DNA of 8,588 nt from Clostridia bacterium (GTDB lineage: Bacteria; Bacillota_A; Clostridia; Christensenellales; Borkfalkiaceae). Every line of letters starts with the position of its first letter. Positions within the stretch are counted from its first letter, which is position 1. The position numbers were made by a program, and so were the translations under genes. The stretch lies in contig JAGASB010000180.1 in NCBI GenBank assembly GCA_017621955.1, positions 1-8,588 on the forward strand. The letters are read 5' to 3'. The notes below the pieces were generated by a model, which made no database searches, was not told where the DNA came from, and saw nothing but the letters and a program-made list of their open reading frames with translations. Below, in pieces: positions 1 to 8,277 of the stretch.

Positions 1-2745
1 TACCGTGAACACTACCTTGTATGAACCTGCGTTAGACGGCATTTCTTCATATTCGGTTGTTCCATCAGTATATTTTACAACTATATCACCGAAGTTTGCT
101 CCACCTAAGGTTATGGTTGCTTGCGCTTGAGCGTAAGTCCAGCTTGTTTTGCTTATTGTTGGCTCTATGGTAAATGCATTTGATGCTTTTACAATTTTAT
201 AGTTTAAGGTTAAGTCTTCGACTTTTCCGTTAGACCACTCATGGTTTGCTTTGTCATTTAACGATAAAACCACGTCATAAATACCGACGTTTAATCCACC
301 GTTATTAACAATGGTATATAAATTGCTTGCTTGAAGATTAGGTTTTTGAGTTTCGCCATTATACACCATTTGGGTGGTGCTAAGTTCTGGTTGTTCCACA
401 CTCTTTTTAGAAACGTTGAACAAAATTTCCACTCTTCTTGCTTGGTAATTTACAGCGTCGTGTGGAGTAAAGATGGCAACGTGTAGGTGTTCGCCGGCAG
501 TTCCTACTAATGAAGTTAAACCTTCTTCCCAACTCCATACACCATAGTCACTTTCTGGCAAAACGTTTGCAAATTTACTAAATTTATCTAAATAAGTTGC
601 ATTTACAGAAGATACTACGTCGTCTGTATTTTCTATTGCCAAAATTTCGATTTCAACTTCTTGTTTAGCACTAAAATAATGTGCGCTTTCCCCACAAGTA
701 ATCGTAATAACGTATCGGCCTGCATTTTTTAAGCCTTTAACACTTTCTCCGTTGTATAGGTAAGAATAAACAATTTCTTGCTCAGAATTATTTACCGTTG
801 CACTAAATTGATAACTGTTTCCAGTGTTATATTCATATTTACCATCTTCAGCAATAACGACACTGATAGCGCCCTGTGCCTTATTTACTTTTAAGGTTAT
901 TACGCCTTGTTCTTGTTCATAATTGTTTGTATCTTTTGGGATAAATAAAACGTCATAAGTTTTTTCACCTATCGCCAATTCTTCACTGTTGTTTTTCCAT
1001 TTATAGCCTTCAGATAATCGTACGTGCTCTAATAATCTAGCAGTATCCTTATCGTAAGTAATTTCACTGAGTTTGCCTTGTTCAGCGACGAAATTTGCCA
1101 TCTTTGCTTTATTGATAATCAATTTCGTGGTAAGTGCTTGCGCTTGATATTTGTCAGACTCAAGTGAAAGAAGGGTATCATAAGTGCCAGCATTAGTTTG
1201 TGAAAGGTTACCAATAATTGAAAAATCATCATCTAAAGTTCCTTTTACCGAACACGTTAAAGTTTTAGGTTGCGCATCATAGATAAACTCATTTTCTAAG
1301 ACGCAAATTTCAACCATTTTCTTTTGTACGGAGAAGGTTATTTCTTTTTGTATTGAATTGTAATTCTTGGTATCATTTGGCGTAAATATAGCGTTTGCAC
1401 TAAAAGTGCTTGGTGTTAGGATAACGATTTCATCGTTTTCCCATTGCCATTTACCGATGTTTTGAACTGTGCTGATTAATTCAACTTGGTTTAAGGAGTT
1501 CCCGTAAACGGCATTATTAACCGTTGCATTAACGTTATACGTGGCCTTATTTACGGTTAACTTGCCCTTTACTACCTCAACCTCAAAATTGTCGAAATCA
1601 TTATCAAGTAAATCGATATCATATTCACCCACTTCAGGGCTAACTATCGGAGTGTTAATCTTAACGTTTAATTGAGCAAGTAAATCTTCTTCCAACGAAT
1701 TTCCATCTTTGTCAAAAGCAAGAAATGAAACGCTTGGAACAAGGTCGTTATATAACATTCGCGCACTGCTAATAACAATTTTCACTTGTTTTTTAACTAT
1801 TTCAAATTTACCTGCGTATCCGCCCTCATAGTTAGGGTCTTCAATAATAAATTCAAAATCGTATTCACCAACGTTTGTTGCCGAACCATTGTAATATGGA
1901 ATATAAAGAACGTTAACGCCGTCGTTATTCGTACCTACCAATTGATACCTTGGTTCTTTATGAGTGCTGTCATATACAAATTCAAGAGTATCAAAAGAGA
2001 ATTCTAGGTTTCTTTTGCTTACTTCAATATCAACTGTATCGTTAGCGAACACGTCGCCATTAGAAAGCACGAACTCAACGTTTTCGGTGTTTAAGCCGAC
2101 TTTTCCAACAAGTTGATTAGAACCCTTTTCAAATTGCCAAGAACCAAACTTGTTTGACGGCAAGGTTAAAGAGCCAAGCGTATCTTCATACTTAGCGCTT
2201 AGTGTTTGTAACTGTGGAAGAACAACGTTTTCAGAGAACATTGCGTTTATTTGCTTGTTCCCGTTTAATTCTTCAGTTATTTGTTCCCAACCGATAAAAG
2301 TAAAGCCTTCCTTTGTTGGAATTTTTGTTAAATCTAATCCAATCTTATTTAGAACTAATTGAGTGTCAAAAACATTGCCGTCGGCTAAAAACTCAACCTT
2401 GTATTTAACGACGTATTCAAAATCAAATTGTTCTGAATCATACTCAAATTTAACACTTTTTGTTCCAACAGAAGTAGTATCGATTTCTCCAACCATCATA
2501 TCGGAAGTTACAGGAATTAAAAACTCCTCTCCCCTTTCGGTTGTTCTTTTAATATAGGTATTAGAAAAATACTGGTCAAAATCAAATGTAGATTGATAAA
2601 CTAAAACGTTGCCATCCTTATCTGATTGTAGAGAATACGTGTCTGTTTGTCCAATTCTAAACGTAACGAAAAGTCCTAATAACACTATCGTTACGCCTAG
2701 TAGTACCGCCATGATAAGTCTTTTAAACGATAATATCCTTTTCAT
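1..2745 (-). CDS. Large surface protein with InlB-type repeat and alternating MBG/Ig-like modules (partial, C-terminus outside window)
   Basis: An uninterrupted reading frame of 915 codons runs from ATG at 2745 to the window edge, so the C-terminus and any wall anchor are not seen. The start is set by AAAAGGAG (2753-2760 on the complement) 7 nt upstream. Residues 1-9 are basic (MKRILSFKR) and 10-29 form one hydrophobic helix, read as a signal peptide or signal-anchor; no lipobox Cys is visible. Residues about 113-170 (KVEFLADG ... PTKEGFTFIGW) match the InlB B-repeat/Flg_new pattern. From about 184 onward, two kinds of Ig-like module alternate. One has a W-x-W/F core and FTPxDxxNY near its end (454-462, 601-609, 759-767). 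The other has a Y-D/N-G/A-x-x-K entry and N-x-G-x-YD (for example 486-523, 794-824). Such modules in known families are rod-like extracellular stalks or adhesins. The gene is fourth in an apparent operon, 31 bp after the preceding gene. Function is unknown; a surface adhesin or envelope stalk is inference. Confidence 0.9.
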   Translation of the reverse strand, partial: MKRILSFKRLIMAVLLGVTIVLLGLFVTFRIGQTDTYSLQSDKDGNVLVYQSTFDFDQYFSNTYIKRTTERGEEFLIPVTSDMMVGEIDTTSVGTKSVKFEYDSEQFDFEYVVKYKVEFLADGNVFDTQLVLNKIGLDLTKIPTKEGFTFIGWEQITEELNGNKQINAMFSENVVLPQLQTLSAKYEDTLGSLTLPSNKFGSWQFEKGSNQLVGKVGLNTENVEFVLSNGDVFANDTVDIEVSKRNLEFSFDTLEFVYDSTHKEPRYQLVGTNNDGVNVLYIPYYNGSATNVGEYDFEFIIEDPNYEGGYAGKFEIVKKQVKIVISSARMLYNDLVPSVSFLAFDKDGNSLEEDLLAQLNVKINTPIVSPEVGEYDIDLLDNDFDNFEVEVVKGKLTVNKATYNVNATVNNAVYGNSLNQVELISTVQNIGKWQWENDEIVILTPSTFSANAIFTPNDTKNYNSIQKEITFSVQKKMVEICVLENEFIYDAQPKTLTCSVKGTLDDDFSIIGNLSQTNAGTYDTLLSLESDKYQAQALTTKLIINKAKMANFVAEQGKLSEITYDKDTARLLEHVRLSEGYKWKNNSEELAIGEKTYDVLFIPKDTNNYEQEQGVITLKVNKAQGAISVVIAEDGKYEYNTGNSYQFSATVNNSEQEIVYSYLYNGESVKGLKNAGRYVITITCGESAHYFSAKQEVEIEILAIENTDDVVSSVNATYLDKFSKFANVLPESDYGVWSWEEGLTSLVGTAGEHLHVAIFTPHDAVNYQARRVEILFNVSKKSVEQPELSTTQMVYNGETQKPNLQASNLYTIVNNGGLNVGIYDVVLSLNDKANHEWSNGKVEDLTLNYKIVKASNAFTIEPTISKTSWTYAQAQATITLGGANFGDIVVKYTDGTTEYEEMPSNAGSYKVVFTV
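403..2196 (-). repeat. Protein-level tandem array of alternating Ig-like modules
   Basis: Within the leftmost gene, four modules of about 62-76 residues share a GxW core: residues 184-245 (GSWQFEKG), 402-476 (GKWQWEN), 548-623 (GYKWKNN) and 709-781 (GVWSWEE). The last three end in F-T/I-P-x-D-x-x-NY followed by a beta-strand and V-x-K. Between and after them lie modules of about 70-80 residues with a YD/YNG entry and a NAGTYD-like motif (247-322, 477-547, 624-703, 782-854). The repeats are diverged in DNA and only clear in protein, so they are old rather than recently amplified. The array continues past residue 855 towards the window edge. Confidence 0.7.
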
Positions 2746-2752
2746 AATTTTT

Positions 2753-2760
2753 CTCCTTTT
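2753..2760 (-). promoter_or_regulatory. Ribosome binding site of the leftmost gene
   Basis: The complement reads AAAAGGAG, 7 nt before ATG at 2745. It decides the start of the long open-ended gene, since an internal ATG 11 codons later (codon 12, inside the hydrophobic helix) has no comparable site and would cut off the basic N-region of the signal sequence. Confidence 0.8.
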
Positions 2761-2776
2761 TCCACTTGCAAGGAAT

Positions 2777-5764
2777 CTATTTATGGTAAATGCAATTATA
2801 TGCACTGTCTCCATCTAATATTATTTCTTGAACAAGTGGAGTAAATTTAGAAGTTGCACTATAAAGCATAAAGTAGAATGGTCTTTTGCCAGAGGCTTTT
2901 TCTAAAAGTTCTTGCCCCACGGCACTGAGAGAAATAGAGTATTCACTCAAAGCAAAAGACGTACCGGTAGCAAAACCTTCAATTCCACTAAAACTTTGTG
3001 ATTTATCTTCTAAAATTCCGTAATTCTTTCCACCACCGAATAAAACTATGCCACCATGAACATATTGTTCATTGTTATCATCATAATATACCATCGGTGT
3101 ATTATTCAACTCGCTAATCATTTCTTTAATATCGAATTTAAGTGTTGAAATTAAAGAGTCGGTTGCCTCAGTGCCAATTTCAATAAGCGTGCTACTATCA
3201 AGATCGTCAACTTTCTTCCAGTTATACATTCTCACGTCGCCATTAAGTGTCAGTTTTGCACCGTAACTTGTGCTAGACAAACCTTTCCAAGTACTTAGCG
3301 CTTCCTTAAATCCACTATTTTTCATTGATGGGAAAGCCTCAAGCGCATCATAGAGCATAGGTCCAGAGAAGTGTGAATCAATACCGATACAGAAAATCCC
3401 AGCATCTTTTAATACGCTATTTTCAATAGTCATCTTGGTCTTTATATATTTTTCTTCGTATCTTTGATAGTATTCTTGAGCAGGGTCGTAATCACTTTGA
3501 ATAGGTAAATCAAGTGGTTCTGATGAGTCTATATATGGCGAATCGTAAGTTTGAAAATTAATTTCGTCAAGCGTTCTTGTGTCGTGAACAAAAGCATTGC
3601 TACCGATTCTAACGATAAACTCTCTTGCGTGACTTAAAACGCTATTTTTAACGCTTACGTTGATTACTTTTTCACTATCGCCCACGTCCCCGAAGGCACG
3701 AATAACGGTTCTGCCGTTGTTAATTCTTGAATATTCGATGTTAACGTTATCGCCAAGCACTTCAACGACGGTCCCTGCGAAGTCTAAATCGGTTAAATCT
3801 TGTTCGCCGTCTTTACCTTCCAACGTGCAACCCTTAAGTTCAACGTTGTTGATAGTTACGTTTTCAAAAACTGCAAAGCAAACGTTGTCTTGCGCCTTAA
3901 CACTTGCCATATTGCCCAATGCAACAAAATTTAACGGCCCTGTGAATAAAGCCTTACCGGCAAATCTGTCTGCATCTGAAACGTTGGTAACGTTATCTGC
4001 GTTTATAACGTGGCCGTTGCCGTAAAGATTATTTTTAAATTGCAACAACGTTATTACTTGAGGTTTTCCAGCCTTATAATATCTAGTATCGTAAGTGCTA
4101 TTAATTCTTTCGACGTTTGCACCTTGATAATAGTTGTTTCCACTTGCATCTTTACCGAAGTCTTTTGTAACGTCACCTTGCAATACCACTGCTTTATTTG
4201 CCTTAGTTGCTTTAACTAAATCTAAGAAATTATTTACTTCAACGCCTGCACCGACACAACGGATTACAAACTTTTCAGATTCGATTCCCGAATACAAGTC
4301 AAGTTTTGCTTTTATATCGATAATGTCGTTAACGTTATTATCTAAAATTTTAATCTTGCCATTTTCAATCTTAACCTTTTCAGGTTGGCTTGTTTCAAAG
4401 AAAATTTTCTCTTCTAATTTATCAAAATTATCGCCTTTTTCATTCTCATTGAAAGATAAGGTTACGTCGTGGAAAACTTCCTTACCGTTAACGTCAGTTC
4501 TACCTATAGTGAAAACGTCCTCAATTCCATAACCTCTTATGCCTTGAGTGATAACAAGTTCGTCAGGGCAAACGTAAACGTCTTTTTCCAACACGATTTT
4601 TTGTTCTGGATGTTCGTTACTTTGAATAGTAATGGTTGCCTTTGTATAACCCATCTTTAAGGCATTTGCTAAATATTCGGTTACACCTTTTCTTAAATTG
4701 CCGTTTGAATATTCTACCTTAAAATCAACGTCTGCATTTTTTGGTAAAACGCTTATTTGGTCCTTCCACTTAAAGTTAACCGTTCCAACCGGCATACAAA
4801 TTTCGCCTTGAGACTTAAATTGTGCAGTTAGGTTTTCTATTCTGTTAATAACGCAAGATTTAGTTAAGGTTTGCGTTGGCGTTGAGATGGTAAATTCGGC
4901 CAATACCGTGCCATAAAAACTTGTATCAACAAACTCATATTCAAATTTGAAATTTCCTTCTCCTAAATCGGTAAATTCTTGTTGATTGATAGGTTTTATA
5001 AGGTTTGTCAACTCAAGGTTGTTCGTATTAAAAATTTTGTAACTAAGGCTATACTCTTCCAAAGTGTCTACCGTTAAACTGATAGCGCCCGTTGTGCTCC
5101 AAGTTGTTATTTCCGTTTCGCCAAGACTTAAAATTTGTTCTGCGTTAACGATAATGTCTACCGTATCGAAAACGTTAGGATTTGATATAGAACTGATGGT
5201 TACAGTTGCCATACCTTTACCCTTTGCAGTCAACATACCGTCATCATCAACGACTATAACGTTATTGTTGCTAGATTCATATTCCAACGACTTGTCCGTT
5301 GCCGTTTGAGGAATAAATTGTGTTTGTATTTGGGCTTTTTCCCCAACAGTTAACGTCGTTTTTTCAATAGAACAAGAAATTTCTTTTAATTGGGTTGATT
5401 TAACAACCACTTGAACCCTTGCCTTGTATCCACCGTCAACGGTTGAAAAACAAGCGTATGCTGAGCCTGCTGACTTTGGATAAATAAATCCGTCTTTATA
5501 TTCTAATTCAGCCTTTGGTTGTTCGCCCACCTTCTCAACTGAAAAAATTACTTTCTTATTCGCAGCAGTTGTTGGATAAACAACGTAGTCAACGTAATAC
5601 CTTTCATTTTTATCTAAATTGAGCGAAACGAACTCGTTGCCCTTAATTTCAATTTTTGAAACGGGGACTTTAACGTTTAACTTAACCGTGTTTACTGCAG
5701 TAAACAAAGTCATCATTAAAACCATAGGCAACACTAATATCAATGCAATAAGTTTTTTGTTCAT
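2777..5764 (-). CDS. Exported 995-aa protein with Big_2/Ig-like domains and a beta-helix-like region
   Basis: This is a complete gene with stop TAG and start ATG at 5764, preceded by AAAGGA about 5 nt upstream. Residues 1-25 (MNKK then a Leu/Met-rich helix) are a signal peptide or signal-anchor, with a possible cleavage after FTA at 23; there is no lipobox. Residues about 35-122 and 125-208 are Ig-like. The second is a good Big_2 match: LKEIS..., LTVGEKAQI, a V...DDDGMLTAKGKGMATVTI strand pattern and a closing VDIIV. Residues about 210-505 look like further beta-sandwich domains. Residues about 510-725 carry short repeated beta strands with N/D turns (LYGNGHVINADN, FENVTINNVELKGCTLEG, NVNIEYSRINNG, INVSVKNSVL), typical of right-handed parallel beta-helices. 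Residues 726-995 include another helix-like strand (MTIENSVLKDAGI) but otherwise resemble no family I know. There is no LPXTG motif or C-terminal membrane helix. The gene lies 25 bp after the ABC permease and 31 bp before another surface protein, so it is probably co-transcribed. Beta-helices in known proteins bind or cleave polysaccharide, but no catalytic residues can be assigned here. Confidence 0.9.
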   Translation of the reverse strand: MNKKLIALILVLPMVLMMTLFTAVNTVKLNVKVPVSKIEIKGNEFVSLNLDKNERYYVDYVVYPTTAANKKVIFSVEKVGEQPKAELEYKDGFIYPKSAGSAYACFSTVDGGYKARVQVVVKSTQLKEISCSIEKTTLTVGEKAQIQTQFIPQTATDKSLEYESSNNNVIVVDDDGMLTAKGKGMATVTISSISNPNVFDTVDIIVNAEQILSLGETEITTWSTTGAISLTVDTLEEYSLSYKIFNTNNLELTNLIKPINQQEFTDLGEGNFKFEYEFVDTSFYGTVLAEFTISTPTQTLTKSCVINRIENLTAQFKSQGEICMPVGTVNFKWKDQISVLPKNADVDFKVEYSNGNLRKGVTEYLANALKMGYTKATITIQSNEHPEQKIVLEKDVYVCPDELVITQGIRGYGIEDVFTIGRTDVNGKEVFHDVTLSFNENEKGDNFDKLEEKIFFETSQPEKVKIENGKIKILDNNVNDIIDIKAKLDLYSGIESEKFVIRCVGAGVEVNNFLDLVKATKANKAVVLQGDVTKDFGKDASGNNYYQGANVERINSTYDTRYYKAGKPQVITLLQFKNNLYGNGHVINADNVTNVSDADRFAGKALFTGPLNFVALGNMASVKAQDNVCFAVFENVTINNVELKGCTLEGKDGEQDLTDLDFAGTVVEVLGDNVNIEYSRINNGRTVIRAFGDVGDSEKVINVSVKNSVLSHAREFIVRIGSNAFVHDTRTLDEINFQTYDSPYIDSSEPLDLPIQSDYDPAQEYYQRYEEKYIKTKMTIENSVLKDAGIFCIGIDSHFSGPMLYDALEAFPSMKNSGFKEALSTWKGLSSTSYGAKLTLNGDVRMYNWKKVDDLDSSTLIEIGTEATDSLISTLKFDIKEMISELNNTPMVYYDDNNEQYVHGGIVLFGGGKNYGILEDKSQSFSGIEGFATGTSFALSEYSISLSAVGQELLEKASGKRPFYFMLYSATSKFTPLVQEIILDGDSAYNCIYHK

Positions 5765-5789
5765 ATTTTTCCTTTAGTAATGCGTGGCG

Positions 5790-7457
5790 TTAATTAACCA
5801 GCCTTTCAAAACTTTTAGTAATGTTTGCACGGAAATATAAAAATCCACACAACAAGTAAACTATGCCGACAATAAACGGCACTAAATATACACCTACTTG
5901 TAATAACATAGCGTTATTAACTATTTTCATTTCACCTACAAAAAGAGCAAAGAACACGGAAGTTGCACTTGCTAAGAGTGTTAAAGCGCCACCGAGTAGC
6001 ACTACTTTTGACAAAGTTTTGCTACTGTGGTCGTCAGCCTCCATATCGCTCATTGAAATTTTTGCATGTTTTAAGTCGAGTTTAGTTGCTATAAATATTT
6101 GTGCAAAAGTAAACATTAAACCAATTAACAAACAAATCAATCCGTCAAATATTTGCAAAGAAGTTGTAAGCACCAACAATAAGCACGAAACGAAAACTGC
6201 GATTGAACTAACCATTGCACAAAACAACACTTTAGCCCAGAATATCTTTGAAACGGCTAAAGGCAAAGTTTTCATCTTTAATATTCCGTATCCGTCACGA
6301 GTGATATTTGTGGAACAGAAGGTGTTCGTTAAAATGTCAAAAAGCAACACAGTTGACAATGCAAGCGCAAAATTTATGTGTATGCCAAGCGAAGTGTATA
6401 TCAACGTTTCAAAAAGCGTGAAGCAAGAATACACCATAATAGGCATTGACATCGCCACCGAAAAATATGCAAAAATATGTTTTGGTTGACGATACACGCA
6501 AATAAATTCCTTCTTTAACAATGCAAGAATAGGACCTTTTTGTTTAATTTTTGTTGGTTTTTTAACCTTTATATCGTTTTTTGGTTGTCTATATAAGGTT
6601 ATTCTATATAAATTTTTGCTTATTAAGTAAACTGCCCCCATAGCAATTAAGACAAAGAGAATAAGAATAACGTATGATAACAAAACCTTTTTCTCAAATA
6701 AGATTGCCACCATAGCGTTTACGGGATAAGCAAATTTATAAACCCACTTTAACGCATCAACGAAGTTTTCGTTAAACAAATATCGAATAGAACCTGTTGT
6801 CAATAACGTTTGAATAATATTTAAAAGGTTCGAATACAAGATAAATGCCACGACGAGCATTATTGTAAACAACACGAACAATACCGAATATTTATTAACC
6901 AAAAGTTCAATCACTTTTATGTATGGAACAATTAAAAGTGAAACCAATAGCAAGCATACGATAGGTAAAAACAAACAAACGGCTATCGTTGAAAGCCAAA
7001 ATTGTGCACCTAGTGGCAAAACGCTTGCCGTGATACTGCTAATGGTTATGATATAAACCACCCCTACGATATACGTGTGGATTAAAAGAACTGCAAATTT
7101 GCTTAAAAACACGTTTCTCTTGCTTAATGGCAAACGTAAAAATACTTGCTTATTTTTATCATCGGCAAAAATCTTTCTTGTCCTTTCTAAAATCAAAATA
7201 GTCATCAAAAAGAGAAGCACAAGATAAAAAAGGCTTAACATTTCTTTTGCCCTTTCAATCGGCTCGTAAGTTTTGTCTATCTCAACTAATACGTAATTTT
7301 GCAAAATTTGAGAAAGAAAAACAACTATCGCGCATACCAAAAATGCAATTATTAAAAAGATAAATAGGCTACCGAGCAAATCGAATTTTTTCTTTTTACC
7401 AAATAGTGGCATTTGCATCTTAAATTCGTATTTGAATAAAGTCCAAAATTCTTTCAT
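5790..7457 (-). CDS. ABC transporter permease, exporter (ABC-2-like) type
   Basis: This 555-aa integral membrane protein has about 12 hydrophobic segments (roughly 28-52, 72-90, 117-140, 155-180, 190-212, 258-280, 326-348, 362-380, 405-430, 436-456, 484-507, 518-541). It shows an internal two-fold organisation. Each half starts with an amphipathic LFKYEF/LLKKEF stretch (7-12, 313-318), and each carries a cytosolic motif of the type D-x-x-x-LxLPLS-x-x-x-F-x-K: residues 99-120 (RLPLSKRNVFLSK) and 387-409 (MKTLPLAVSKIFWAK). This pattern is known from Bacillota ABC-2-like permeases paired with YthP/EcsA-type ATPases; the length fits the putative ABC exporter family (around 530-560 aa). The start ATG overlaps the ATPase stop (ATGA, 7454-7457), implying translational coupling, with AAGGG 10 nt upstream. 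It should form the membrane channel of the exporter; the substrate cannot be read from sequence. The downstream exported proteins are candidate partners, but this is inference. Confidence 0.9.
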   Translation of the reverse strand: MKEFWTLFKYEFKMQMPLFGKKKKFDLLGSLFIFLIIAFLVCAIVVFLSQILQNYVLVEIDKTYEPIERAKEMLSLFYLVLLFLMTILILERTRKIFADDKNKQVFLRLPLSKRNVFLSKFAVLLIHTYIVGVVYIITISSITASVLPLGAQFWLSTIAVCLFLPIVCLLLVSLLIVPYIKVIELLVNKYSVLFVLFTIMLVVAFILYSNLLNIIQTLLTTGSIRYLFNENFVDALKWVYKFAYPVNAMVAILFEKKVLLSYVILILFVLIAMGAVYLISKNLYRITLYRQPKNDIKVKKPTKIKQKGPILALLKKEFICVYRQPKHIFAYFSVAMSMPIMVYSCFTLFETLIYTSLGIHINFALALSTVLLFDILTNTFCSTNITRDGYGILKMKTLPLAVSKIFWAKVLFCAMVSSIAVFVSCLLLVLTTSLQIFDGLICLLIGLMFTFAQIFIATKLDLKHAKISMSDMEADDHSSKTLSKVVLLGGALTLLASATSVFFALFVGEMKIVNNAMLLQVGVYLVPFIVGIVYLLCGFLYFRANITKSFERLVN

Positions 7458-8212
7458 GCTCTTGCTTCCCTTTTAGTGATAGAAAGAAAATATTCTTCAA
7501 AGTCCTTTTTAGATTCATTAAACTTGTGCATATCAAGTATTTCTAAAATACGACCTTGGTCGATTATATATACGCGGTCACAAAGTTTACTAACAACGTC
7601 TAGGTTGTGTGATGAGAATAATACTAAATTTCCCTTGCTTGCATAGTACTTAATGAAATTCTTAAGTTGATTTGCCGTATAAGGGTCCAAACCAACCATT
7701 GGTTCGTCAAGAACGAACACCTTTGGCTGATGAATAAGCGCACCCATTATAGAAATTTTTTGTTTCATACCGTGAGAATATGAACTGATTAATTGATATA
7801 TAGCATCTCCAAGCGCAAAAACCTTTTGAAATTCTTCTATTCTTTCAGTTCTGTCTTTTTGATTTACTTTATAAACGTCTGCTAAGAAGTTTATATATTC
7901 AAAACCCGTCATCTTTTCAAATAAAGTGAATTCATCAGTTACGTACCCAAAATTACTCTTTGCTAAAATATTATCCTTTTGAATATCATATCCACAAATT
8001 TTAATACTGCCTTCTTGATATGGATGAATACCCGTCATGCATTTTATAGTGGTTGATTTACCTGCGCCATTATGTCCTAAAATACCTATTATTTCTCCAC
8101 CCAAACCAGATATCGATATATCCTCTATTGCATATTCACCTTTTGTAGAATATTTTTTGAATAAATTTTCAACCTCTATTAAAGCCGTTTTTTTAATTTC
8201 CTCTGTTAACAT
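7454..8212 (-). CDS. ABC transporter ATP-binding protein
   Basis: This 252-aa nucleotide-binding subunit powers the adjacent permease. The motifs are in order: Walker A GHNGAGKST (46-54); Q-loop region FGYVTDEFTLFEKMTG (88-103), where the usual Gln is replaced; signature YSHGMKQK (145-152), the divergent form common in EcsA/YthP/CcmA-like subunits; Walker B VFVLDE (165-170) with catalytic E170; D-loop GLDP (174-177); and switch His202 in SSHN. Length is normal for a single-domain subunit. The start ATG at 8212 is preceded by AAGGAG (8218-8223 on the complement) with 5 nt spacing, the best site in the window. It is the first gene of the apparent operon, overlaps the permease by 4 bp and has a promoter candidate about 75 nt upstream. 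EcsA-like exporters are linked to envelope functions and peptide export in known bacteria, but orthology to any named system cannot be claimed here. Confidence 0.95.
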   Translation of the reverse strand: MLTEEIKKTALIEVENLFKKYSTKGEYAIEDISISGLGGEIIGILGHNGAGKSTTIKCMTGIHPYQEGSIKICGYDIQKDNILAKSNFGYVTDEFTLFEKMTGFEYINFLADVYKVNQKDRTERIEEFQKVFALGDAIYQLISSYSHGMKQKISIMGALIHQPKVFVLDEPMVGLDPYTANQLKNFIKYYASKGNLVLFSSHNLDVVSKLCDRVYIIDQGRILEILDMHKFNESKKDFEEYFLSITKREARA

Positions 8213-8277
8213 CTGATCTCCTTTTTCAACAACTTTTTCTTTGGTAAATTTTAAAAATTTTCCTATTATAATATTTT

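Noticed and set aside
1786..5309. Several + strand open frames of 60-130 codons
   Set aside because: All sit opposite the two long surface-protein genes, none has a convincing start, and their composition (Ser/Thr/Leu/Val-rich) is what the complement of these genes gives.
2777..5764. Sortase (LPXTG) or lipoprotein anchoring of the 995-aa protein
   Set aside because: The C-terminus ends YNCIYHK without LPXTG or a hydrophobic tail, and no Cys lies in the signal peptide region.
5863..6489. 208-codon open frame on the + strand opposite the permease
   Set aside because: It lies wholly antisense to a clear ABC permease, lacks a ribosome site, and its translation is a low-complexity mirror of the membrane gene with no recognisable domain.
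8265..8270. Second TATAAT box as an alternative promoter
   Set aside because: No -35-like hexamer at 16-18 bp and no extended -10 TG; the box at 8287-8292 has a better partner.
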